Assembly (NCBI GenBank): GCA_947071285.1
Contig: CAMTFK010000005.1
Coordinates: 1-49,151 of the forward strand
Length of the DNA: 49,151 nucleotides
From: an uncultured Bacteroides sp.
GTDB lineage: Bacteria; Bacteroidota; Bacteroidia; Bacteroidales; Bacteroidaceae
Reading direction: 5' to 3'
In this document: positions 1 to 8,550 of the stretch, piece after piece
Numbering within the stretch: the stretch's first letter is position 1
Layout of the letters: every line of letters starts with the position of its first letter
Notes under the pieces: model-generated
Told to the model about the DNA's origin: nothing
The model's input: only the letters and a program-made list of their open reading frames with translations
The model's database searches: none
Program-made: the position numbers and the translations under genes

Positions 1-41
1 TTGTAGCATTGTACAATAATTAAAGAAGACCCTACGAAAAT

Positions 42-722
42 ATGAAGCATGATATACGCCGGATAGCTCTGGCAGCGGTTATACCGTTATTCCTTCTTTT
101 TATTCTTTATTTACTAAAGTTCCTCGAAGTTGGCATGGACTGGGATTTCAGGAAATTAGGTGTGTATCCCATGGAACAAAGGGGAGTATTTGGCATTTTT
201 GCACACCCATTGGTGCATGGCAGTTGGAGGCATCTGCTGGCAAACACATTGCCGCTATTCTTCTTGTCGTGGTGTCTGTTCTACTTTTACAGGCACATAG
301 CTTCCTATATATTCTTTGCTATCTGGATAGGTTGCGGCGCTCTTACCTTTCTTATAGGTAAACCGGGGTGGCACATCGGAGCCAGTGGAATCATCTACGG
401 ACTTGCATTCTTCCTGTTTTTCAGCGGCATCTTGCGAAAGCATGTACCACTGATTGCCATATCTTTATTAGTAACCTTTCTCTATGGCGGACTGGTCTGG
501 AATATGTTCCCATTCTTTGCCAAAGAAACGACTTCATGGGAAGGACACCTCAGTGGAGCCATAGCAGGCACCATCTGCTCTCTGGCATTTATGGGATACG
601 GACCTCAACGACCGGACCCGTTTGCGGACGAAGAAGAAACGTCTGATGAGGAGCCCGGCGAAGAGGATGAAATATGTGAGGCGGAAGAAACATGTGGAGC
701 AGAAGAGTCGCAACCGTCATAA
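42..722 (+). CDS. Rhomboid-family intramembrane serine protease
   Basis: Polytopic membrane protein of 226 aa. Rhomboids cleave transmembrane substrates within the bilayer using a Ser-His dyad. The visible motifs are an HPLVHGSWRHLLANTLPL segment (residues 55-72, the conserved His/Asn loop region), GASGIIYG (Ser near residue 114, the nucleophile) and a late GHLSGAIAG with the general-base His near residue 169. About six hydrophobic segments are seen. After residue 190 the chain becomes a very acidic Glu/Asp tail with no family counterpart that I recognise. Its stop overlaps the convergent lysO stop by a few bases. The substrate is unknown. The family call is firm. Confidence 0.85.
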   Translation: MKHDIRRIALAAVIPLFLLFILYLLKFLEVGMDWDFRKLGVYPMEQRGVFGIFAHPLVHGSWRHLLANTLPLFFLSWCLFYFYRHIASYIFFAIWIGCGALTFLIGKPGWHIGASGIIYGLAFFLFFSGILRKHVPLIAISLLVTFLYGGLVWNMFPFFAKETTSWEGHLSGAIAGTICSLAFMGYGPQRPDPFADEEETSDEEPGEEDEICEAEETCGAEESQPS

Positions 723-1343
723 TCGGCAAAACATAGAAACAAAGAACGGCACACTCATATCAATGAGCAAACCATGAAATATGGCTATGGGAACCATGTC
801 TTTCCCCGAATAGCGGGTAATGACGGGCAATATCACATCCATCGAATTGACACCTGCAGCAGAGATCGGTGCCAACCGTCCGAAATATCGTGCCAGCAAC
901 GGCGCGCCCAGCAGAGCCATCATTTCCCTGAATATATTTGCCAGTAAAGCAATAGTGCCCAATTCCGTAGCCAGTTGAAGCCCGATTGAAGCTTCTTTGA
1001 ATTGTGTAATCAGCACAGACGACAAGGAATAATAAGCAAATCCACTTCCCACCGCCATACAGTCGAAGATACTCCAACGACTGAGCAGCAGACTGGCTAA
1101 CGCGGAAAAAATCAATGTTCCACTGATCGTTGCCAACGGTATCAGCAAGAATTTCAGCCGGAGCTGCGAAATCATACTCTTCAACTCCTTATTCGAACCG
1201 ATGCTGATGCCTATCTGAAACATCAATGCATACAATATATATATAGACATATTACCTGTCTTCAGATCCACCGGAAAATACCCCAAGACTCCCAGCAGGC
1301 ATCCACCTACAAAAACTCCTAATACAATCAAACTATCTTTCAT
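717..1343 (-). CDS. LysO-family (DUF340) exporter, C-terminal half
   Basis: Membrane protein of 208 aa matching the C-terminal two thirds of LysO/YbjE, the L-lysine exporter of Enterobacteria. It is rich in hydrophobic helices and carries family-type stretches such as FQIGISIGSNKE, GSGFAYYSLSSVL and the GVNSMDVILP segment near residue 165. The start codon overlaps the stop of the upstream half in an ATGA arrangement, so the two are translationally coupled. Together the halves total about 301 aa, close to the single-chain E. coli protein. Substrate assignment to lysine rests on the family, not on this sequence. Confidence 0.8.
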   Translation of the reverse strand: MKDSLIVLGVFVGGCLLGVLGYFPVDLKTGNMSIYILYALMFQIGISIGSNKELKSMISQLRLKFLLIPLATISGTLIFSALASLLLSRWSIFDCMAVGSGFAYYSLSSVLITQFKEASIGLQLATELGTIALLANIFREMMALLGAPLLARYFGRLAPISAAGVNSMDVILPVITRYSGKDMVPIAIFHGLLIDMSVPFFVSMFCRL

Positions 1344-1621
1344 ACCTTTTTCTTTTTAGAAGTGAAAAACAACTTTAATACAATCCATGAAGCTAAAATA
1401 CTGCCTACCGTAGCAGACAAAGCCAGCAACACCGCTTGCCAACCAAAAGAAAAGAGGTTGTCTACAATCAGTTTATTGGAACCTATGGTAACACCCAAAA
1501 CAAACAACAGCAAAAATACCGTATACGATATAGATACCTCCACTTTGCGCAAAAGCGAAATGCGGCGAAAGCCATAACCGATAACCATGCCCAAGAGCAT
1601 CAGACCAACTATTTGAAACAT
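1340..1621 (-). CDS. LysO-family (DUF340) exporter, N-terminal half
   Basis: A 93-aa protein with three hydrophobic segments that corresponds to the N-terminal domain of LysO/YbjE-type exporters. The motif FVLGVTIGSN (about residues 40-49) is echoed by FQIGISIGSN in the second half, consistent with an internally repeated fold. It is the first gene of a two-gene operon and overlaps the next gene by four bases. A long leader of roughly 290 nt separates it from the nearest good -7 box. Splitting one transporter into two subunits is seen in Bacteroidetes, so it is not a frameshift: both parts have clean ends and coupled translation. Confidence 0.78.
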   Translation of the reverse strand: MFQIVGLMLLGMVIGYGFRRISLLRKVEVSISYTVFLLLFVLGVTIGSNKLIVDNLFSFGWQAVLLALSATVGSILASWIVLKLFFTSKKKKV

Positions 1622-1652
1622 ATTAATTCTGGTTTAGATAATGCGCGGCGCA

Positions 1653-1694
1653 CTTGCCTGCCCTACCTGCCAGAGAAACTTATTGCCAGGCAAG
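1653..1694 (-). repeat. Hairpin in the lysO leader
   Basis: CTTGCCTG (1653-1660) and CAGGCAAG (1687-1694) form a perfect 8-bp stem. A second, overlapping pairing uses CCTGCCA and TGCCAGG inside it. It lies 30 nt upstream of the lysO start and has no T-run, so it is not an obvious terminator. No lysine-riboswitch core motif was recognised. Confidence 0.45.
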
Positions 1695-1919
1695 AACGCA
1701 ACAACAACCGCAATTACAAAATATGAGTAACTGGAAAACGGATAGCCAGTATCAAGACATCCGGCTAAAAATAGAAAATGATTTATAGAATTATTTAGAT
1801 GAAACCACTAAACCAATGTACATGCACGACGCTACAGCAGCAGTTTTGTTCATTCTGCGGCGACCGTGTGAGAAGATTATATGTACATAAATGTTTCATG
1901 ATCGTTCCTAATTTGGGTG

Positions 1920-1927
1920 CAAAGATA
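1920..1927 (-). promoter_or_regulatory. Bacteroides -7 box, probable lysO promoter
   Basis: TATCTTTG on the minus strand matches the TAnnTTTG element. A start near 1913 would give a leader of about 290 nt before the lysO operon. No other minus-strand match lies closer to the gene. Confidence 0.5.
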
Positions 1928-2002
1928 TAGCATTTCTGCATATTTTCCAAATATATATCCAAAATACAATAAAAATAGAGAGAAAGCATATTATAAGTTC
2001 AA

Positions 2003-2082
2003 TACAAACTCGATATAAACTCGGTACATATTCGGTTCAAATTCGGTTAAATATATCATTTTACGAGAAATAACCGAATTTG
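2003..2082. repeat. 11-bp phased repeats and a 12-bp inverted repeat
   Basis: Four consecutive 11-bp units start at 2003, 2014, 2025 and 2036 with consensus TAYAAAYTCGG; a decayed fifth starts at 2047. The last unit also forms an inverted repeat: CAAATTCGGTTA (2038-2049) with TAACCGAATTTG (2071-2082), a perfect 12-bp stem with a 21-nt loop. The rest of the 608-bp gap between lysO and the GH3 gene (1622-2229) is AT-rich and shows no credible gene. Confidence 0.7.
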
Positions 2083-2229
2083 CTGCGAAAAAACATCAAG
2101 TATATAGAGAAGAATATAGAGAGAAAAGGAAATTCAACCAATGGATATGACAAGTGTTCCCCCTTTGCCTGAGAAGTTTGGATATTAACGTAAAAAGCGG
2201 TAAATTCACGCCGATCTAATAATAATAGT

Positions 2230-4439
2230 ATGAAGAAACTTACATTTATCAGTTGTATCCTTCTGGGTGGCTGGCTAAGCGGGGCAACGGCTGCCGATAA
2301 GCCACAACCCGTCTACAAGAGTACTAAAGCTCCCATTGAAAAGCGTGTGAATGACCTGGTTGGCAGAATGACCTTGGAAGAAAAAATCCAGCAATTAAGC
2401 CAATATACATTAGGGCGAAATAATAATGCGAACAATGTAGGAGAAGAGGTCAAAGGTATCCCCGCAGAAATAGGCTCCGTCATCTACTTCGACGCAGATA
2501 CCCAACTGCGCAATGCCGCAAAAAAAAGGCTATGGAAGAGTCACGTCTCGGTATTCCCATTATTTTCGGATACGATGTCATTCATGGTTTTCGCACCGTT
2601 TATCCTATTTCGCTGGCACAAGCTTGTTCCTGGAACCTGAATTTAGTGGAAGATGCCTGCGCTGTTGCCGCCCAAGAAGCCCGGATGTCCGGCGTGGATT
2701 GGACCTTCTCTCCCATGATTGACGTTGCACGCGACGGACGCTGGGGACGTGTAGCCGAAGGGTATGGCGAAGACCCTTATACCAATGCCGCATTTGGTGT
2801 AGCTTCCATCAAAGGTTATCAGGGTGAGGATATGTCCGACAGCAAACGAGTGGCTTCCTGTTTGAAACATTACATCGGCTACGGTGCATCTGAAGCCGGA
2901 CGGGATTATGTGTATAGCGAAATATCCAATCAGACTTTATGGGACACCTATATCCCTCCGTATGAAGCCGGAGTAAAAGCCGGTGCAGCCACCCTGATGA
3001 GCTCTTTCAATGACATCAGCGGCGTTCCCGGCAGTGCCAACTATTACACTTTGACCGACATTCTGAAGAAACAATGGAAACATGATGGTTTCGTCGTATC
3101 CGACTGGGGGGCCGTTCCGCAATTAATTGACCAGGGTTCTGCCCCAAACCGCAAAGAGGCTGCCCGCCAAGCTTTCGGTGCCGGAGTAGAAATGGATATG
3201 ATGGGACATTGTTACGATAAACATATGGCTGAACTGGTAGAAGAAGGCAAAATAACCATGGCACAGATTGACGATGCTGTGAAACGCATACTTCGTGTCA
3301 AGTTCCGTCTCGGTTTATTCGACACTCCTTATATAAAGGAAACCACAGAGCAAGAACGTTTCCTGTTGCCTCAAAGCCTGGCTACTGCCGAACAATTGGC
3401 AGAAGAGACTATCGTTTTATTAAAGAATCAAAGCAACGTTCTGCCCCTTGCCACCAGCAGTAAGCAGACCATTGCCGTTATGGGCCCTATGGTTAAGAAC
3501 AACACAGAACTCTTGGGCTCCTGGTCCGGCCACGGGCACGCTGAGAATGTTCTCCGCATCAACGAAGCTCTGGACAAGGAATTTGCCGGTAAGGCCAATT
3601 TAGTTTATGCAGATGGCTGCGACTTCGACGGTGAAGACACTTCCAAATTCAGCGAAGCTTTGGAAACAGCCCGGAAAGCCGACATCGTCCTGTTGTGTAT
3701 GGGTGAAAAAAGAAGCTGGAGTGGCGAGAACACTTCACGTTCCATCATCGAACTGCCCGCCATACAGGAACAATTCATTACTGAAATGAAAAAAGCCGGG
3801 AAACCCATTGTATTAGTACTATCAAACGGTCGTCCGCTGGGACTTGCCAAAGTTGAGCCTCTTTGTGATGCTATTGTAGAAATGTGGCAACCGGGGGTGC
3901 CGGGCGGCAAGCCTTTGGCCGGTGTATTATCAGGACGTGTCAATCCATCGGGCAAACTATCCATCACATTCCCCCGTTCCACCGGACAAATCCCTCTCTA
4001 TTACAACCAGCGTAAGAGTGCACGCCCCAATAGTGGCAAGTATCAGGACATCCCTTCTACTCCACTATATGAATTCGGATATGGTCTGAGCTATACAACA
4101 TTCAGCTACGGTGACATCAAAGTCTCAAAAGCTGATATCAAGCGTAATGAGAAAACCACAGTCGAAGTTCCCGTAACCAACACTGGGAAGCGCGACGGTG
4201 CGGAAGTGGTACACTGGTATATTTCCGACCCGTTCTGTCTGATCACACGTCCGGTCAAGGAACTTAAACATTTTGATAAGCAACTGATTAAAGCAGGCGA
4301 GACACACACATTTCGCTTCGAAGTAGACCCGATGCGTGATTTGAGCTTCGTCAACTCCAATGGAGAACGTTTCCTGGATAACGGTGAATATTACATCCTT
4401 GTGAAGGATAAAAAAGTGAAAGTGACAATAACCGATTAA
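2230..4439 (+). pseudogene. GH3 beta-glucosidase (BglX-like), frameshifted in poly-A
   Basis: Secreted GH3 enzyme, about 736 aa once the frame is joined, that would hydrolyse terminal beta-linked sugars from oligosaccharides. A signal peptide ends near AADKPQ. The N-terminal barrel includes the GYDVIHGFRTVYPIS segment, KHYIGYG, and the nucleophile in GFVVSDWGAV (Asp about 292). The C-terminal sandwich and Fn3-like domain run to the end. The frame breaks at an 8-A tract (2520-2527): codons before it read LRNAAKK and, one base back, codons after it read KAMEESRLGIP. Nine A residues would restore one reading frame. Everything else is intact, so this could be a sequencing error, recent mutation, slippage-prone switch or transcriptional slippage. 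Its sugar linkage is not set by the sequence. Confidence 0.85.
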
Positions 4440-4452
4440 GGCATGCCTGGCA

Positions 4453-4472
4453 GGCGCTACTTATGTAGCGCC
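4453..4472. terminator. Hairpin at the GH3/marC convergent ends
   Basis: GGCGCTAC-TTAT-GTAGCGCC is a perfect 8-bp stem with a 4-nt loop that overlaps the stop codon of the minus-strand MarC-family gene. There is no T-run, so termination is plausible but not proven. Confidence 0.4.
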
Positions 4473-5053
4473 TCCACCAGCAACGTAATGTTTGCCATGA
4501 ACAATCTCACGGATATAGCCAACAGAATGATCCCGAAGAACTTACGAATGATATAAATGCCGCCTTTGCCGAGGAAACGTTCCACACGTCCCGTCATACT
4601 GACAACAAAATACACCCACAACATATTCAGCACCAAAGCAATAATGATGTTGACACTGGCATACTCCGCGCGAAGAGACAGCAAAGTAGTGAATGCGCCG
4701 GCACCGGCCAGCAACGGGAAAACCAAAGGAACCAAAGTAGCTTCCTTGATAGGTCCCTGATTCTTGAATATTTCCACATCCAGAATCATTTCCAGAGACA
4801 TCAGGAAGATAACGAATGCACCGGCAACGGCAAACGACTCGATATCTACATGAAACAACTTCAACATCATGTCTCCGGCATAGAAGAAGCCGATCAACAA
4901 GGCGAAGGATATCAACGTCGCCTTCAATGCGTTCACATCCTTTCCTTTTTCCTTCAGATTAATAATAATAGGAATAGAACCAATAATGTCGATAACTGCA
5001 AATAATACGATAAAAGCACTTATCATTTGTTGTAAATTGAATGCTGCAAACAT
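4457..5053 (-). CDS. MarC-family (UPF0056) integral membrane protein
   Basis: A 198-aa protein with six hydrophobic helices, the typical MarC size. Family features include the N-terminal FAVIDIIGSIPIIINL stretch (about residues 18-33), a central GAFVIFLMSLEMIL helix and LVFPLLAGAGAFTT (about residues 108-121). MarC proteins were once linked to multiple antibiotic resistance in E. coli; that role was not upheld and their transport function is unknown. It is expressed alone: a strong AGGAGG ribosome site precedes the ATG and a -7 box lies 21 bp upstream of it. Confidence 0.85.
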   Translation of the reverse strand: MFAAFNLQQMISAFIVLFAVIDIIGSIPIIINLKEKGKDVNALKATLISFALLIGFFYAGDMMLKLFHVDIESFAVAGAFVIFLMSLEMILDVEIFKNQGPIKEATLVPLVFPLLAGAGAFTTLLSLRAEYASVNIIIALVLNMLWVYFVVSMTGRVERFLGKGGIYIIRKFFGIILLAISVRLFMANITLLVEALHK

Positions 5054-5073
5054 ACGTTCCTCCTTTTTTTTTG

Positions 5074-5081
5074 CAAAGATA
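5074..5081 (-). promoter_or_regulatory. -7 box for the MarC-family gene
   Basis: TATCTTTG on the minus strand fits TAnnTTTG exactly and sits 21 bp upstream of the ATG, with AGGAGG between them. Confidence 0.65.
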
Positions 5082-5195
5082 ATCGATTTTTATGCATTCC
5101 GCAAGATTTAATTACCTGAATGAATAGCACGTTTAAGAAATAATAAAAAAAACAAAAAGAAAGGCTAAGTGTTTACGGCAGATAGCTATTATGCC

Positions 5196-5203
5196 TACAT
5201 TTG
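5196..5203 (+). promoter_or_regulatory. -7 box for the Crp/Fnr regulator
   Basis: TACATTTG is an exact TAnnTTTG match. It falls inside the longest possible reading frame, which argues that the ATG at 5191 is not used and translation starts at 5230 or 5242. Confidence 0.6.
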
Positions 5204-5229
5204 TTTTCAAACAAGAAGTTGATAAAGAT

Positions 5230-5895
5230 ATGGAAACGATGTATGACACCCTGCTCCAATTGCCACTGTTTCAAGGTCTCGCTCACGAGGACTTCACCAG
5301 TATATTGGGAAAAGTAAAATTACATTTCACCAAGCACAGAGCTGGAGATGTTTTAGTAAAAAAAGGTGCGGCATGTGGGCAGTTGGTATTTATCTTAAAC
5401 GGAGAAATCGCTTCATCTACCTCATCTACAGATAATTCTTACACCTTTACGGAGTTCTTTCAGGCACCTTACCTGATTGAGCCACAGGCTTTGTTCGGTA
5501 TGAACACTTGCTATGTATCCACCCACGTAGCACGCACAGAAGTACGTACCGTAACTATCAGCAAGGCATTTGTGATGAATGATTTGTTCAGATATGAAAT
5601 CTTCCGCTTAAACTATATGAATATCATCAGTAACCGGGCACAGACCTGCTACAACCGTTTGTGGACCAAGGTGCCTGATAAACTAGAAGCACGTATTGCG
5701 AATTTTATTCTTTCGCACATTGAACGCCCTTCGGGAGAAAAGATATTGAAAATAAAGATGGAAGAGCTTGCCGATACTATCAATGACACACGGTTGAGCG
5801 TATCGAAGGCTTTGAACGGTATGCAGGAAGAAGGACTACTGACGCTCCACAGGGGAGAGATTGTAATACCGGATGCGGAAAGACTGATAAAATAG
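5230..5895 (+). CDS. Crp/Fnr-family transcriptional regulator
   Basis: Cytoplasmic DNA-binding protein of about 221 aa. The N-terminal cyclic-nucleotide-binding-like beta-roll covers about residues 5-115 (LPLFQGL, then GDVLVKKGAACGQLVFILNGEI). The C-terminal helix-turn-helix lies in MEELADTINDTRLSVSKALNGM near residues 177-198. It lacks an obvious Cys cluster, so an Fnr-type Fe-S sensor is unlikely; the ligand is unknown. The start at 5230 is preferred over 5191 because a -7 box overlaps the upstream ATG. A strong hairpin closes the gene. It is not obviously tied to the enzymes that follow on the other strand. Confidence 0.8.
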   Translation: METMYDTLLQLPLFQGLAHEDFTSILGKVKLHFTKHRAGDVLVKKGAACGQLVFILNGEIASSTSSTDNSYTFTEFFQAPYLIEPQALFGMNTCYVSTHVARTEVRTVTISKAFVMNDLFRYEIFRLNYMNIISNRAQTCYNRLWTKVPDKLEARIANFILSHIERPSGEKILKIKMEELADTINDTRLSVSKALNGMQEEGLLTLHRGEIVIPDAERLIK

Positions 5896-5909
5896 AGTTG
5901 CACCATAAT

Positions 5910-5945
5910 ATGAGGTTGTGTCAAAGTGAAGTGACACAACCTCAT
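5910..5945. terminator. Bidirectional hairpin between crp-like gene and CE12
   Basis: ATGAGGTTGTGTCA (5910-5923) and its exact complement (5932-5945) form a 14-bp stem with an 8-nt loop, centred between two convergent genes. A T-run is lacking on both sides. Confidence 0.6.
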
Positions 5946-5968
5946 ACATATAATGAATTTCCAATTTC

Positions 5969-7246
5969 TTAATTACCATCCGGCTTCTCAATTTCCGTAA
6001 ACGGACAATCGTTCCACTTAAAGCTTTCACGGGCATCCGGTTGGGCGGGGGTATATCCTTCATAATCAGTCCGTAGGAACTTTACAAAGGGTAGTTCCGC
6101 TTTCTTCATTCCTTCAATTACACATTTGGCTATCTGGTAAGCACCATACGGGTTAAAATGGGTGTTATCTGCCAAAGGTTTATTCTGCCCCGGATAAGTA
6201 TTGGCAGGATAGTGCACGAAAGCATGTTTGGATTCGTCCACTCCCATTGCTTCATATAAAGTGCGGGTCATAGCATGCAAATCCACCAAAGGAATATTCT
6301 CTTTTTCTGCCAGCCAACGCACTGCATCGGGGAAGTCAAGATGGGTGTCCTTTATCTTGCCATTCTCATCGAAACTGCGACGCTGGGTAGGTGTTACCAA
6401 TACCGGCTGTACACCACGGGCACGGGCCTCATCTACAAACGTTTTCAGACTTGTCATAAAGGAGTAGAAAGCACCTTTACCGGGACCTTTCTGTTTCTGG
6501 TCGTTATGACCGAACTCCATAAAGATATAATCTCCCGGTTTCATCTGCGTCAGCGCTTTCTTCAAGCGTCCGGCACCTATGAAGGTATTGGCTGATTCAC
6601 CGGATTCGGCATAATTGGCAAAGCAAACGCTGTCGGTGAAGAAGCGGGTAACCATTTGTCCCCAACTTGCCCAGGGTTCGTTGTCCTGATCCACTACGGT
6701 GGAGTTGCCGCATAAGAAAATAGTAGGAACGTTTTCCACGCGGTCGATGATTAACTCAGTCAATTGAGGAGCATCTCCGTTGAATTCCAAAGTCAGTTTA
6801 CCATCCCAGTTCAGTTTGCTGCGTTCACGGGGCTTGATGCGTACATCTTCTTTCTCCGAGATATGTATATCGCGTTTGTTAATCGTAAAGGAACAGGAAG
6901 ATAATTCTCCCTTCTTTGTCTTTACATTCTCGAAGAAGAGGCGGCGGGACTCTCCACGCAGAGTGGTCTCTCCTGCACTGCGTTTACTACCGATAACGGC
7001 TGTAACGTGATAGTTACCATCGGGCACGGCAACCGAGAAGAAGAAAGGAGCTTTACTCTTGCCATCGGGAGAAGCTGACAAATCATACCCATATCCTTTC
7101 GCTTCGTCATAACGGTCAGTGGGTGTTACTTTGACGTATCCGTCTTTTACTTTCTTACCAGGTGTGAAGTCGAATTTATAGCTTTGTGCGCTCGCACTCA
7201 AAGCAACCGACAATCCTAAAATCATTAATACTGCAATTTGTCTCAT
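5969..7246 (-). CDS. CE12 rhamnogalacturonan acetylesterase
   Basis: Secreted SGNH-fold esterase of 425 aa that removes acetyl groups from galacturonate residues of rhamnogalacturonan so that lyases can act. It has a signal peptide (about residues 1-20), an N-terminal beta-sandwich that reads FDFTPGKKVKDGYVKV, and a CE12 catalytic domain from about residue 170. Catalytic blocks are FLCGNSTVVDQD (nucleophile Ser), the NYAESGESANTF glycine block, FMEFGHNDQK (Asn block) and DNTHFNPYGA (Asp-His pair). It stands 158 bp downstream of the GH105 gene, with a near-consensus -7 box and a dyad of its own, so it may be a separate transcript from the GH28-GH105 operon. Family call is firm; acetyl-RG specificity comes from the family and the neighbours. 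Confidence 0.88.
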   Translation of the reverse strand: MRQIAVLMILGLSVALSASAQSYKFDFTPGKKVKDGYVKVTPTDRYDEAKGYGYDLSASPDGKSKAPFFFSVAVPDGNYHVTAVIGSKRSAGETTLRGESRRLFFENVKTKKGELSSCSFTINKRDIHISEKEDVRIKPRERSKLNWDGKLTLEFNGDAPQLTELIIDRVENVPTIFLCGNSTVVDQDNEPWASWGQMVTRFFTDSVCFANYAESGESANTFIGAGRLKKALTQMKPGDYIFMEFGHNDQKQKGPGKGAFYSFMTSLKTFVDEARARGVQPVLVTPTQRRSFDENGKIKDTHLDFPDAVRWLAEKENIPLVDLHAMTRTLYEAMGVDESKHAFVHYPANTYPGQNKPLADNTHFNPYGAYQIAKCVIEGMKKAELPFVKFLRTDYEGYTPAQPDARESFKWNDCPFTEIEKPDGN

Positions 7247-7282
7247 ATAATTTTGTATTAGTTATTTTCGTTTTACTGATAA

Positions 7283-7307
7283 TAATTTAGCGCATAGCAC
7301 TAAATTA
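7283..7307. promoter_or_regulatory. Dyad between CE12 start and its promoter
   Basis: TAATTTAGCGC and GCACTAAATTA flank a 3-nt spacer, an 11-bp dyad with one mismatch. It lies between the CE12 ATG and a near-consensus minus-strand -7 box (TTTCTTTG, 7310-7317). It is shaped like an operator or a leader hairpin. Confidence 0.45.
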
Positions 7308-7404
7308 CGCAAAGAAAAAGAAAAGGAACGACTTCACAGCCCCTCCTTCCTCCTAATTGATTCATCCGATCAATTATACTATAATCTATGAAATCTGTTA
7401 CTAA

Positions 7405-8532
7405 TCAATTCAATTTATAAACTTCCGCTCCTGCCAACAGGAAGCAACCTACGCCGTAATCTTCGAAATCAGGTACTTTATCATAGGTCACTGGCTGGCC
7501 GTCTTTCGGTTCTTTCCCTGTTCCCTGCACATAACCCAGGCAACCATTCGGATGAACAGCATCCTGAACCATTGCATTCCAGGCTTTCAGCAATACCGGC
7601 AGATATTCTTTCTTGTCCAGCAGCCCCTTGCGCACGCCCCAGGCCATACCATAAACAAACAGCGCCGTGCCGCTTGTCTCTTTTCCGCCGAAGTTCGTTT
7701 CATCATGCAGGCTCACATTCCAGAAGCCATCTTTGCGTTGGCATTTCTTCAAAGCCTTGCTCATTGCAAGGAAGTCGTTGATGTAATCCGCACGATGCAG
7801 TTCGTCTGCCGGAATTTCTTCCAGAACGCGAACCAATGCAGCGTATGCCCAACCGTTGCCACGGCTCCAATAACAATCCTCTCCATTCGGTTCCTTGTAA
7901 GGAGGCACAAAGTCGGCGTCTCTCCACCACAATCCGTCTTTCGGATTGAAGAGTCCGTTCTTGCCATGCACGTTGCGGGAATAGCTGTACATTTCCCACA
8001 TCTTATCATTATATTTCTGCTCTCCTGTCAACTTACCCAGCTTGGCATAGATGGGCATTGCCATTTGTATGGCATCCACCCAAGTCCAGTCATTCACCTG
8101 CGGGGTGTTGACTACCATATCGATGCTGGCCCTGATTTTCCTGATCTTCTCCGGACAGGAAGACATGTTATACAAATCTATGTAAACCTGTCCGCAACAC
8201 TGGTCGTCTGCATTACGGGTGGTGTTTCCGTTGCGCATTCCCCATTTGTGGTAGTCGGCCCATTGATAAGTGTAATCGTAATATTCTTCACGGGGAAAGA
8301 TGGAGTACAACGCCATCAATCCCTCATAATACACGCCACGTGTCCAGATATTACTGGGACGTATGATGCCATTGTAAGACGGAGTACGATAGTCCGCATA
8401 CTTCTTCATAAAGTAATCATTCACTTTTACCAGATTCTTGAGCGTCTCTTTCTTGTCGGGTAGCTCTTGTGCAACAGCGCTCCCGCATATGAGGCTCATA
8501 AAGAGGAAAACTCCTAATAGTTTCTTTTTCAT
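7405..8532 (-). CDS. GH105 unsaturated rhamnogalacturonyl hydrolase
   Basis: Exported 375-aa enzyme of the YteR/YesR type. It removes the 4,5-unsaturated galacturonic acid left at the non-reducing end by rhamnogalacturonan lyases. The signal peptide ends near VAQELP. The (alpha/alpha)6 barrel shows NDWTWVDAIQMAMP with the catalytic Asp (about residue 150), YWSRGNGWAYAAL and GTALFVYGMAWG. The usual family length is about 370 aa, so it is complete. It lies 18 bp after the GH28 gene and is the last gene of the DUF4450-GH28-GH105 operon. A second, divergent GH105 is found at 39.9 kb. Confidence 0.9.
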   Translation of the reverse strand: MKKKLLGVFLFMSLICGSAVAQELPDKKETLKNLVKVNDYFMKKYADYRTPSYNGIIRPSNIWTRGVYYEGLMALYSIFPREEYYDYTYQWADYHKWGMRNGNTTRNADDQCCGQVYIDLYNMSSCPEKIRKIRASIDMVVNTPQVNDWTWVDAIQMAMPIYAKLGKLTGEQKYNDKMWEMYSYSRNVHGKNGLFNPKDGLWWRDADFVPPYKEPNGEDCYWSRGNGWAYAALVRVLEEIPADELHRADYINDFLAMSKALKKCQRKDGFWNVSLHDETNFGGKETSGTALFVYGMAWGVRKGLLDKKEYLPVLLKAWNAMVQDAVHPNGCLGYVQGTGKEPKDGQPVTYDKVPDFEDYGVGCFLLAGAEVYKLN

Positions 8533-8550
8533 GGTGTGGTTATAAATTTA

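Noticed and set aside
1622..1920. Lysine riboswitch upstream of lysO
   Set aside because: I could not find the conserved core motifs; only a simple hairpin is visible.
1795..1989. 64-aa minus-strand reading frame upstream of lysO
   Set aside because: It spans the -7 box at 1920-1927 and the low-complexity AT region, lacks a ribosome site and has no family look.
4453..4472. Strong terminator for the GH3 gene
   Set aside because: The hairpin is perfect but has no T-run on either strand, so it is listed only with low confidence.
5191..5229. N-terminal extension MPTFVFKQEVDKD of the Crp/Fnr protein
   Set aside because: A perfect -7 box (5196-5203) lies within it, so it is probably untranscribed or untranslated.
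7552..8463. 303-aa plus-strand frame opposite the GH105 gene
   Set aside because: Antisense shadow of a strongly recognised GH105; it has no domain of its own.
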